Assembly (NCBI GenBank): GCA_029242935.1
Contig: JAQWSX010000103.1
Coordinates: forward strand, 54,181-118,180
Origin: Akkermansiaceae bacterium
GTDB taxonomy: Bacteria; Verrucomicrobiota; Verrucomicrobiia; Verrucomicrobiales; Akkermansiaceae
Reading direction: 5' to 3'
DNA length: 64,000 nucleotides
Numbering within the stretch: position 1 is the first letter of the stretch; every line of letters starts with the position of its first letter. The notes under the pieces are model-generated. The model was not told where the DNA came from, ran no database searches, and was given only the letters and a program-made list of their open reading frames with translations. Position numbers and translations under genes: made by a program. Of this stretch, positions 38,892 to 46,710 are shown one piece after another.

Positions 38892-38973
38892 GACGGAGGA
38901 TCTCTAACCCTTCCCCCGCCCTCCCGCAACTACACACTTCACACTCCTCTCACTTCACGACAGACTCCGCCCC

Positions 38974-39351
38974 ATGATTAAGTTCCTCCACACGCGTATT
39001 CGCGTCTCCGAACCAGCTGGATCGATAGCATTTTACGAAAAAGTCGGCTTCAAACTCGGGCAGCAGAAAAAATCACCTCAAGGCAATGAGCTTGCCTTCA
39101 TGCACCTTCCTGACAACGAACACTTCCTAGAGCTTACCTACTCCCCTGATTACGAGGTTGCTGTTCCCGATGACCTCATGCACACCTGCGTTGGTGTTTC
39201 GGACATCGTTAAGTATTGCGCAAATCTTGAGAATCAAGGAATCGAAATCTGGCCTGACGGATGGCAGGAAAAATTCTCATCAGGCGAACGCAAAATGGCG
39301 TTCATCACCGACCCCGACGGATACGAGGTTGAAATCCTTGAGGTTCAATAA
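38974..39351 (+). CDS. Glyoxalase I-like VOC protein
   Basis: This 125-residue protein has the vicinal-oxygen-chelate fold: 'IKFLHTRIRVSEPAGSIAFY' at the start and 'FITDPDGYEVEILE' at the end. Metal ligands typical of lactoylglutathione lyase are in place: His6, Glu in 'FLELTY', His in 'LMHTCVGV' and Glu in 'YEVEIL'. It probably detoxifies methylglyoxal. It is a single gene, divergent from the permease operon. Confidence 0.85.
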   Translation: MIKFLHTRIRVSEPAGSIAFYEKVGFKLGQQKKSPQGNELAFMHLPDNEHFLELTYSPDYEVAVPDDLMHTCVGVSDIVKYCANLENQGIEIWPDGWQEKFSSGERKMAFITDPDGYEVEILEVQ

Positions 39352-39410
39352 CACCAAGGGATGTCTCCAAACTGCCACCTGGAACACTGAGCCCCGCTCC
39401 ACACCCTATC

Positions 39411-40136
39411 GTGCATCTTCTCATCGATAATTCAAACACCCGGACAAAATTCGCCCTCACCCTAAATGGCGAAATCTCTGAATGGCGCGCAATCATCCCA
39501 ACCTCAGACCTTTCCAAAAAATCCATCGAAGACGCACTACAAGGTCGGGATTTTCAAAAGGTAACCCTCTGCTCTGTCGTCCCCGACGCCACAGCTCTCA
39601 TAAGAACTATCATTGATCAACCCATTCACTTCATCTCGCATCACTCCAAGATGCCCATCACTATCGACTATCCCGATCCTTCCAAAATCGGCGCAGACCG
39701 TCTCGCCAACGCGTCAGCCGCCATCCTAAATCGCCAAGGCCCGGCGATCGTAATTGACTTCGGCACCGCTGTCACTTTTGACGTTATTTCAGAGGCCGGA
39801 TCCTATCTTGGTGGCGTCATCGCCCCCGGCACCGCCTCACTCCGCGATTATCTTCATCAAAAGACTGCCCTTCTTCCCGCCATTCGGCTTGAAGAACCAG
39901 GCTCCGCTATCGGACGCAGCACCGAAGAAGCCATGCAAATAGGGGCAGTCATTGGTTATCGGGGTCTCATTCGAGAAATCCTGAACAAAATCCGGGCGGA
40001 ACTTGGTGGAAACCCCACTATCTTTGCCACCGGAGGCGATGCCGAACTTATTGGCAAGGGAATTGCGGACATCGACATCATCGACCAAGACTTGACGATG
40101 AAGGGAATTCAAGCCATCGGAGCCTCGAATCACTGA
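39411..40136 (+). CDS. coaX: Type III pantothenate kinase
   Basis: CoaX carries out the first step of coenzyme A synthesis, phosphorylating pantothenate with ATP. The 241-residue protein starts at GTG 39411 ('MHLLIDNSNTRTKFAL'), where the phosphate loop reads D-N-S-N-T rather than the more usual D-x-G-N-T. Further motifs are 'GADRLANASAAI', 'FGTAVTFDV', 'GGVIAPG' and 'TGGDAELIG'. Length and order match the family. A weak hairpin and the ROK kinase gene follow after 57 bases. Confidence 0.93.
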   Translation: MHLLIDNSNTRTKFALTLNGEISEWRAIIPTSDLSKKSIEDALQGRDFQKVTLCSVVPDATALIRTIIDQPIHFISHHSKMPITIDYPDPSKIGADRLANASAAILNRQGPAIVIDFGTAVTFDVISEAGSYLGGVIAPGTASLRDYLHQKTALLPAIRLEEPGSAIGRSTEEAMQIGAVIGYRGLIREILNKIRAELGGNPTIFATGGDAELIGKGIADIDIIDQDLTMKGIQAIGASNH

Positions 40137-40193
40137 ATTTTTCAAGAAAGAGCGTTCTTTGCTCTCTCATTTCTTTTAACCTTCCCCAAACTT

Positions 40194-41147
40194 ATGAGCG
40201 ATCTCCCTTTGGCCATCGGCATTGACTTCGGCGGAACTTCGGTAAAAACCGGCGTCCTCTATCGTGGCAATCTTATCGAAGAAGCCCCGCGTATCGAAAC
40301 CCAGAACTTCGAAAGCGCTCATCCGCTTATTGAGCGCATTCATGAAACCATCAAAGATCTTCGCTCTAAACATCCCCGTATCGAAGCCATCGGTGTCGGG
40401 ATGCCCGGATTTGTCGATTTTCCCACGGGAATGGTTCACAATCTCACCAACGTAAAAGGTTGGCAGCGCATCTATCTCAAACGGGAGCTCAACCAGCTCT
40501 CCAATCTCCCTGTTACGGTCGAGAACGACGCCAATTGCATGGCATACGCCGAGTGGAAACGTGGCTCCGGCCGAGGGATGAATCACCTCGTCGCCCTTAC
40601 CCTAGGAACAGGAGTTGGGGGCGGGATTGTCGTCGATGGCCGCATGGTCCGCGGCGCCGATTTCGTCGCCGGCGAACTCGGACAAACCTCCATAGACTAC
40701 CAAGGACCCGACGGAGCCTATGGCAACCGCGGCTCGCTTGAAGACTATGTTGGAAATCAACAAATCACTGATCTAGCTCATGCTGCCTATTTTGAAGCTG
40801 GCAACCCTCGTGAAAGGTCTGAGTGCGACCCCGCCCATCTTTCCATCCTTGGCCAACAAGGCGATAAAATAGCCCTGAGCATCTGGGACAAAGTCGCCAA
40901 AATGCTCTCCACTTCCCTCATGAACTGCTGCTGGCTTCTTAACCCCGAGGCCATCATCCTCGGAGGCGGCGTCGCCAAGGCCGGCAGTTTGCTCTTTGAC
41001 CCGCTCGAAAAACACCTGCGTGCACAACTCAGCCCAGCCTTCAAAGAAAACCTGCGTCTTCTCCCAGCGCGCTTCGGCAATGAAGCCGGCATGGTCGGCG
41101 CAGCCACCCTTGCACTCGAAGAAGCCGGCTTCAACGTCGACGACTAA
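40194..41147 (+). CDS. ROK family kinase (glucokinase-like) without visible zinc motif
   Basis: This 317-residue sugar kinase has the ATP-binding 'GIDFGGTSVKTGVL' at the start, 'ENDANCMAYAEW' with the catalytic Asp, 'LGTGVGGGIVVDG' and 'ILGGGVAKAG'. Most ROK kinases carry a His and CxCGxxGCxE zinc site after 'GELGH'; here the region reads 'GELGQTSIDYQGPDGA' and then 'NRGSLEDYVG', so the His and all cysteines are gone. It probably phosphorylates glucose or a related sugar entering through the porters in this window. Specificity unproven. Confidence 0.88.
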   Translation: MSDLPLAIGIDFGGTSVKTGVLYRGNLIEEAPRIETQNFESAHPLIERIHETIKDLRSKHPRIEAIGVGMPGFVDFPTGMVHNLTNVKGWQRIYLKRELNQLSNLPVTVENDANCMAYAEWKRGSGRGMNHLVALTLGTGVGGGIVVDGRMVRGADFVAGELGQTSIDYQGPDGAYGNRGSLEDYVGNQQITDLAHAAYFEAGNPRERSECDPAHLSILGQQGDKIALSIWDKVAKMLSTSLMNCCWLLNPEAIILGGGVAKAGSLLFDPLEKHLRAQLSPAFKENLRLLPARFGNEAGMVGAATLALEEAGFNVDD

Positions 41148-41193
41148 AAACGACAGATCCTAGGCTTTATTCCAAGGGTAAAAAAACCGGATT

Positions 41194-41664
41194 TCAAAGA
41201 TCGATCTCGACCCAACTCCGACATCCCCCGTGCTTTTTTGAATAATCAAACCGGACCGGATCGTTCAGCTTCTCAACCTCCACGTAAGCTACGTGGATAC
41301 TCCCCGAAGCCATCCCCTTCCCTTCCCAGAAAAAGCGGTCCCTGATCGTGTCTTCAGTCCAAATATGCTGGTCAGCTAGAGCCGCCACTTCATTCCAATC
41401 AGTCAACGTCACCGCCTTTGTAACCTTCACTTTTGAATTGATCACCACCTCGTCACCGATCTCCCATTCCGGTTTCGCCACCACACTAGGGATCTTTACA
41501 TATTCACCCTGCGCATGGAAGCGCGTTGGAAATAGCACAAACTCATCGTGCGCAAAGGAAAACCCCTCGCGTCCTTCGTGAATCCCACCCTTGCGTAGAA
41601 TCAGAGACTGCCGTCCCTCCTCCAAGGCTTTACAGACAATATCCCATTCCTTGAAAGCAATCAC
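41194..41664 (-). CDS. DUF1802 family protein
   Basis: The 156-residue protein matches DUF1802 across its length: 'AFKEWDIVCKALEEGRQSLI', 'LRKGGIHEGREGF' and 'FVLFPTRFHAQ'. The second half has alternating beta strands ('VVINSKVKVTKAVTLTDW'). No catalytic motif or membrane segment is seen and the function is unknown. It converges on the ROK kinase gene and diverges from metX. Confidence 0.85.
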   Translation of the reverse strand: MIAFKEWDIVCKALEEGRQSLILRKGGIHEGREGFSFAHDEFVLFPTRFHAQGEYVKIPSVVAKPEWEIGDEVVINSKVKVTKAVTLTDWNEVAALADQHIWTEDTIRDRFFWEGKGMASGSIHVAYVEVEKLNDPVRFDYSKKHGGCRSWVEIDL

Positions 41665-41947
41665 TCTAGTAAGAAAATCGACTTTCCACCTGATTGAAAC
41701 TCTAAAGTAAATTAGTCCCCAATTCTTTTAGGGCATGGAGTTAATCCGCAGAAAATGAGGAACACCAATTCGCACTCCTAAGTTAAAACTCATGAAACCA
41801 CTTGCCGCTGTTACCGTTAGAATCCGATCATTCTTGGGTAACTTAGTCAGTGACTCGACAGCCCTTAAAAGCTCATTTAGAAACAGAGACCTACTCCATT
41901 TTCGGGTTTAGGGTTTTAAAATCTTTCATTTCAGTCTTTGTTTCAGT
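41665..41947. other. 283-base divergent spacer before metX
   Basis: This is the longest gap in the window. It is AT-rich, with no ORF of note, and I see no riboswitch fold, tRNA or convincing terminator. It should hold promoters for the DUF1802 gene and metX. Confidence 0.5.
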
Positions 41948-43084
41948 GTGGCCGACACCAAAAGCTCTCTCATTTCTCTCGGGGATCTCACCCTTCGTGA
42001 CGGCGGACGCATTCCCTCTGCTCAACTTGCTTACGCCACCTGGGGAACTCTAAATGAGGGCCGCTCCAATGCTGTCCTCATTTTCCATGCCCTATCCGGA
42101 ACCCACCATGTCAGCGGAAATCATCCCGAAGCACCAGAGTCCTGCAACCTTTGGACCGAGGAACTACACGACGGTTGGTGGGACAACATAGTCGGCCCAG
42201 GTAAAGCGATCGATACCGATCGTTTTTTTGTGATCTGTGCCAATTATCTGGGCGGTTGCTACGGCTCCACCGGACCATCCAGCACCAATCCCGAAACCGG
42301 AAAAGTTTTTGGATCAACTTTCCCACACCTAAATGTCTCCGATCTCGTAGATGCTCAAATCCCGCTCTTAGATCACCTCAAGATTAGCAAACTTCACTCT
42401 GTCGTCGGCCCATCGGTCGGCGGCCTTTGCACTCTTACCTTTGCAACACGTCACCCCGAAAAAGTTAACCGTGTCATCGCCATCGCCAGCGGTTTTAAAA
42501 CCACCGTCTTAAACCGACTCATCCTCTTCGAACAAATTCTCGCCATTGAAAACGACAAGCATTTTAACGGTGGCGATTACTATGGATCCGAACACCCACG
42601 CATTGGTCTAGCGCTCGCGCGAATGATCTCGCATAAAACATTTGTCCATCTAGACACCTTCGAAAAACGCGCACGGCGCGACCTTCTTCACGAAGAAGAA
42701 ATGCTCTCATGGTATCAGGTTCGCGACACCTTCCAAAGTTATATGCTTCATCAGGGGAAGAAATTCACTGAGCGCTTTGATGCCAATACCTACCTTCGTA
42801 TCATAGACATGTGGTCACGTTACAACGCCGTTCTCGAGGGTGATGCGACTTCTCCCGAAGATCTCTTCACCCGCTGCAATGCTGCCGGACACAAATTCCT
42901 CATCTTCTCAATCGACTCGGATTTCTGTTTCTATCCTGAGGAACAGGCCGAGGTCGTCAAACACCTCGAAGAAGCCTCAGTGGATGCCGTTCACATCACA
43001 GTCCATTCCGCGAAGGGCCACGACTCCTTTCTCCTCGAACCCGAGCTCTACACTCCATACATACGCGAACTCTTGGCAGATTAA
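41948..43084 (+). CDS. metX: Homoserine O-acetyltransferase
   Basis: MetX acylates homoserine in methionine synthesis. The protein has 378 residues from GTG 41948. Alpha/beta hydrolase features: 'FHALSGTHHVSGN', 'ICANYLGGCYGSTGP', the nucleophile elbow 'VVGPSVGGLCTL' (GPSVGG, where the family commonly has GGSMGG), an Asp in 'IDSDFCFYPEEQ', and the catalytic His in 'KGHDSFLLEPE'. It is a single gene here, with no metW or metB beside it. Acetyl versus succinyl specificity cannot be told from sequence alone. Confidence 0.92.
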   Translation: MADTKSSLISLGDLTLRDGGRIPSAQLAYATWGTLNEGRSNAVLIFHALSGTHHVSGNHPEAPESCNLWTEELHDGWWDNIVGPGKAIDTDRFFVICANYLGGCYGSTGPSSTNPETGKVFGSTFPHLNVSDLVDAQIPLLDHLKISKLHSVVGPSVGGLCTLTFATRHPEKVNRVIAIASGFKTTVLNRLILFEQILAIENDKHFNGGDYYGSEHPRIGLALARMISHKTFVHLDTFEKRARRDLLHEEEMLSWYQVRDTFQSYMLHQGKKFTERFDANTYLRIIDMWSRYNAVLEGDATSPEDLFTRCNAAGHKFLIFSIDSDFCFYPEEQAEVVKHLEEASVDAVHITVHSAKGHDSFLLEPELYTPYIRELLAD

Positions 43085-43215
43085 TTCAAGGCATATTAGC
43101 GACCTAATAATCCCAGTTCCTAGAAAGGTGACCTTGCGCAACAGGGCTCAGTGAATCATAAGCGGGACTTTCTATGATGCTAATGCGTCTGCAGACCGCC
43201 AAATGACGTCGCCTA

Positions 43216-44106
43216 TCATGAAACCGCGAACCTCACTGCCTTTGCCATCATACCATAAACTTCTTTACGCGAAATCTTCACCCCTGCCTCCCAGTCCTCC
43301 CACGAGACCACCTCCAATCGGTCCAAAGTTTTGCGCCCAATCATGGCCGGTAAAATCGTCCCAAAACGCATCCGTTTGCCATTCAACGATCTTGCATATC
43401 GCTCCGCCTGATCCAAACCCTCGCGAGCTTCCTTGATCCACCGTTGCCGTTCCCACAACAACTGCTCTCGTGTCCCTGCCCCCGGCAAATAACATCTCCC
43501 ATTCTTCTGATCCGCCGGCACATCCCGTAAGATATTAATTAACTGTAAGCTACGCCCATACGCCTGACCCCACCTCATCATCTCATCTTCTGAAGCCAGC
43601 GCAAAATCCCGCCCATTTCCAACGCCAATCTCCGTCCAAAACTCCCCCACACATCCAGCCACTTGATAGGTGTATGTTCTCAGCTCATCATCCGATTCCA
43701 AGCAGACCACCCCTTCGCCAGCAAAACGATCCAGATCCCAACATTGACCTGCAGTGATAATCCCAACCACTTTCCGAACCGAATCCTGCTGCCAATCCGG
43801 TAGCTTTTCCAGCGCTGCCAAACAATCACCCAGCCTCGACATCAAAACCTGTTCCCCCTCTGGGAGTCCGCCAACTTTGGGCATCTCAAAACACTTTCCT
43901 TGACTAACGAATTCCACAAACCCCGCCAACAAATCACGGCGTTCCTCAACTCCGAGTTCCCCCGCATCCGCAATCGTGTCACTCGCCCGAGCCAGCAAAT
44001 ACCCGACACTCGTTGGAGCCCGAAACCCCTTTGGTAAAAAACGCAAACTCAGATAAAAAGAACGGGATACATCCTTCAAAACCTTCCGACTTAATTCCCC
44101 GTTCAT
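43216..44106 (-). CDS. Squalene/phytoene synthase family protein
   Basis: ATG 44106 ('MNGELSRKVLKDVSRSFYLS') is preferred to the TTG at 44154, giving 296 residues; GGAG lies just upstream. It carries the two Asp-rich motifs that bind prenyl diphosphates: 'ASDTIADAGE' (D43, D47) and 'RDVPADQKNGRCYLP'. The family joins two prenyl diphosphates head to head, making squalene, phytoene or a hopanoid precursor. Neighbour genes do not show which. It is divergent from hemW, with a heptamer repeat in between. Confidence 0.9.
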   Translation of the reverse strand: MNGELSRKVLKDVSRSFYLSLRFLPKGFRAPTSVGYLLARASDTIADAGELGVEERRDLLAGFVEFVSQGKCFEMPKVGGLPEGEQVLMSRLGDCLAALEKLPDWQQDSVRKVVGIITAGQCWDLDRFAGEGVVCLESDDELRTYTYQVAGCVGEFWTEIGVGNGRDFALASEDEMMRWGQAYGRSLQLINILRDVPADQKNGRCYLPGAGTREQLLWERQRWIKEAREGLDQAERYARSLNGKRMRFGTILPAMIGRKTLDRLEVVSWEDWEAGVKISRKEVYGMMAKAVRFAVS

Positions 44107-44142
44107 TTCTCCTTCCCACTTCTCCCAGTTCAGCGTTGAGAG

Positions 44143-44163
44143 TTCAATGTTCAATGTTCAATC
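44143..44163 (+). repeat. Three tandem 7-base repeats at the hemW start
   Basis: TTCAATG occurs twice, followed by TTCAATC, in perfect tandem. The first two units each supply an ATG, at 44147 and 44154, in different frames. Only the second opens hemW. Gain or loss of a unit would move which ATG is in frame. Confidence 0.85.
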
Positions 44164-45254
44164 TTCCACGAGTGCACCTTTACCTCCACATCCCTTTCTG
44201 CCATCGGATCTGCCCCTACTGCTCATTCTACAAGCACACCCCCGGAAAAACCGACCTTGGAGCCTTTGTCGACGCCGTTCTAGCAGAAGCCCAGTTCGCA
44301 TCACAAAAAAACCTTCCCCCTCTCAAAACGATCTACTTCGGCGGCGGAACGCCCTCTATGCTCTCTCCCACCCACCTCCGACGCCTCTTCACCGACCTTC
44401 GTGAAACCCTTGACTTCTCCGCCATCGAGGAAGTCACACTTGAAGCCAACCCGGCAACCTTCACCTCCCGAACTGCCCGGCTTTACCAAGATCTTGGCGT
44501 CACCCGGGTTTCCCTAGGCGTTCAGTCCTTTCTTGGCACACATCTCAAAACTCTCGGCCGCGAACACTCACCTATGCAAGCTATCACCTCGGTCCACCTC
44601 CTTCGCGAAGCCTCCGACCTCGAGGTCAATATCGACCTCATTTTCTCTGTCCCAGGCCAATCACTTCTCGATTGGGAAGACACTCTCACACAAGCCCTCG
44701 CCCTACAATCCGACCATATTTCCGCCTATAATCTTACCTATGAAGAGGACACCGCTTTCTTCGAAAAATTTCAAACTGGCGACTACCACGACGACCCTGA
44801 TCTAAACGCTGAAATGTTTTCGCTCGGTGAAGAAATCCTAACCTCCGCTGGCTACGAACATTACGAAACCTCCAACTATGCTCTCCCCGGGAAACGTTCC
44901 CACCACAACCAAGGATACTGGATCGGCAACGACTATCTCGGCCTCGGTCCCTCCGCTGTCTCCACCCTAAACCGAACTCGATACCAGAACGTTTGTGACA
45001 CCCCTGAATATCTAAAGCGAATTGCCTCGATTGGCCACGCTCAAGAAACAATTGAAATTCTAGATGACGAAGCCTGGCGCCTCGAGCGTATCGCCCTCCA
45101 GCTCCGAACCACGGAAGGCCTCCCTATCGAATACCTCTCGCCTAGCACCAACCTCGATTCCATCAACCACCTTGTCAGAAAAACAAGAACCCACCTCCAA
45201 CTCATCAACGACGGACCTCTCCTCGTCGACTCTATCGCAGCAGAACTTGCGTGA
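44154..45254 (+). CDS. hemW: Radical SAM heme chaperone HemW
   Basis: The track ORF starts at 44013; I choose ATG 44154 ('MFNLPRVHLYLHIPF'), because family homology begins there, giving 366 residues. The radical SAM cluster is bound by C16-x3-C20-x2-C23 in 'FCHRICPYCSFYKH'. Other motifs are 'YFGGGTPSMLS', 'EVTLEANPATF', 'VSLGVQSF' and 'VNIDLIFSVPGQ'. HemW is thought to hand heme to target proteins rather than act as coproporphyrinogen oxidase. The extra Cys and coproporphyrinogen-site residues of HemN are not seen. Confidence 0.92.
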   Translation: MFNLPRVHLYLHIPFCHRICPYCSFYKHTPGKTDLGAFVDAVLAEAQFASQKNLPPLKTIYFGGGTPSMLSPTHLRRLFTDLRETLDFSAIEEVTLEANPATFTSRTARLYQDLGVTRVSLGVQSFLGTHLKTLGREHSPMQAITSVHLLREASDLEVNIDLIFSVPGQSLLDWEDTLTQALALQSDHISAYNLTYEEDTAFFEKFQTGDYHDDPDLNAEMFSLGEEILTSAGYEHYETSNYALPGKRSHHNQGYWIGNDYLGLGPSAVSTLNRTRYQNVCDTPEYLKRIASIGHAQETIEILDDEAWRLERIALQLRTTEGLPIEYLSPSTNLDSINHLVRKTRTHLQLINDGPLLVDSIAAELA

Positions 45255-45332
45255 TAAAATACGCTAATTGGCGCAACTTCCAAAATTTTATGGTTCCCGA
45301 ACCTAAACTCCTAGAATGCCCATCCAAAGCAC

Positions 45333-46574
45333 CTACTTTTGAATTTCCCTTTGCACCTCCTCGGTCAGTCCGCTCTCCTGCAGCCACTGACGTCCCTCTT
45401 CACCACTTTGCTTCATTAATGCTCTACCCGCACGAATTATCGCAGCCCTCCGCGCCTCGCTGCCTTGAATCTCGTCAGCCCACGCAATCGCTGAGTGCGG
45501 GTCATCTCCAGAAATTCGCGCCGAAAACGCCTCAATGGCTGCATCTCGCTCGCTCGTATAAGACATCCCGTTTAAAAACTCATACACCGCGTCAGGATCC
45601 TGCCCTGTCCATTCTAGGACAACCTCTCCGATACTAGCATTCTTACCCTGTCCATCCGGAAGCTTCCGGGCCCACTCCAAACAGGCGATCGGATCCTCAT
45701 GCGCCCACTTTCCCGCGACGATTTTTTTGATTCGCACTCCCTCTTCTCCTTCCAAAGTCGCTGCCCAATTCGCGGCTTCTTTTGGCTCCCTTTTAACAAA
45801 TTCTCCCGTCACTTCCATTAACGTCTCGTCCCTCACTTTGCCTTCCGGTAACTCAAGCGCCCATGCCGCCGTCCGCGGCAAGGTCTCCACTTCTAGCATC
45901 TTCTCTTTCACCACTCCCAACATCTCCCCAGCGCGCTCGTCTTTAGCCTCAAGCTTTCTTACCGCGAAATCGGTTGCAAATACCAAATCCGAACTCGCCA
46001 ATCCCTTCAGCATTCCAAAGGTAACATCCCTACACCTTCTCCGATCTGCCTCTAAGGAATCATACCAAGACAAGGCACCCACCGGATCTATGCTTGCCCA
46101 ACCAGTCATTGTTGCGGCCATATCTTTCTCCTTCGTGTCTGCCCCAATTTCAACCGCTTCCACTCCTGACATCGCCCCCCAAGCAAAATGAAAATCCCGA
46201 AACTCCGGACTTTCTTCCGAAAAATGCACAATCTGCTCCCTGACCAACATTGCATTTTCCTCATTCATTCCTTCTAGGAGCCGCCCCAAGGCCGCTCGTC
46301 GTCGCAATGGATTTAATTCCCAGCGCAATCTCTTTCCCACCTCGATAATTTCATTTCGACCCATTCTTTTTTGTCCCACTCCTGTCCCCAATGATTTTCC
46401 AGTGGTTCGACGATCTTTTCCAGCGCGCTCGAAGTCCACCCCCCGAGCTGTTCTCTGTGCCGCTCCAAAATCAGTGGCTCTTCCATCTTCCCCACCGTCA
46501 CCTAAAACCCAAACTCCTAACACCCCGAATCCAATCACCCCAACTCCCGCAAATACTATCGATTTTGATAACAT
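45333..46574 (-). CDS. Verrucomicrobial helical-repeat protein with N-terminal membrane anchor
   Basis: This 413-residue protein has one N-terminal helix ('VFAGVGVIGFGVLGVWVLG'). From about residue 150 it is built of ~30-residue alpha-helical units with a repeated Trp-Ala pattern and a 'D/EP...A' turn: 'IDPVGALSWYDSLEA', 'AAWALELPEGKVRDE', 'PKEAANWAATLEGEE', 'DPIACLEWARKLPDG', 'DPHSAIAWADEIQG'. This layout resembles tetratricopeptide-like scaffolds and is common in Verrucomicrobiota. It likely binds other proteins outside the cytoplasm. Function unknown. Confidence 0.75.
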   Translation of the reverse strand: MLSKSIVFAGVGVIGFGVLGVWVLGDGGEDGRATDFGAAQRTARGVDFERAGKDRRTTGKSLGTGVGQKRMGRNEIIEVGKRLRWELNPLRRRAALGRLLEGMNEENAMLVREQIVHFSEESPEFRDFHFAWGAMSGVEAVEIGADTKEKDMAATMTGWASIDPVGALSWYDSLEADRRRCRDVTFGMLKGLASSDLVFATDFAVRKLEAKDERAGEMLGVVKEKMLEVETLPRTAAWALELPEGKVRDETLMEVTGEFVKREPKEAANWAATLEGEEGVRIKKIVAGKWAHEDPIACLEWARKLPDGQGKNASIGEVVLEWTGQDPDAVYEFLNGMSYTSERDAAIEAFSARISGDDPHSAIAWADEIQGSEARRAAIIRAGRALMKQSGEEGRQWLQESGLTEEVQREIQK

Positions 46575-46710
46575 TTAAGACATACGAAATAAAACCTCAC
46601 ATTTTATCATTCCGATTCCATCATCCATCTTTCTCGATTCCCAAGATAGCATGAAATGCGGATCTGAAAGAGTAACACTCCAAGTTTGGTATCAAAACTA
46701 TCGTCCTAAG

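Noticed and set aside
40149-40177. Hairpin with T-rich sequence between coaX and the ROK kinase gene
   Set aside because: Only a 5-bp stem (AGAGC/GCTCT) and a broken T-tract; too weak to call a terminator.
41889-41935. GGGTTTAGGGTTTT stretch that looks like a telomere repeat
   Set aside because: Only a partial match; not a tandem array, likely chance in an AT-rich spacer.
44013-44153. N-terminal extension of the hemW ORF
   Set aside because: Family homology starts at MFNLPRVHLYLHIPF; the upstream part is antisense to the squalene/phytoene synthase gene.
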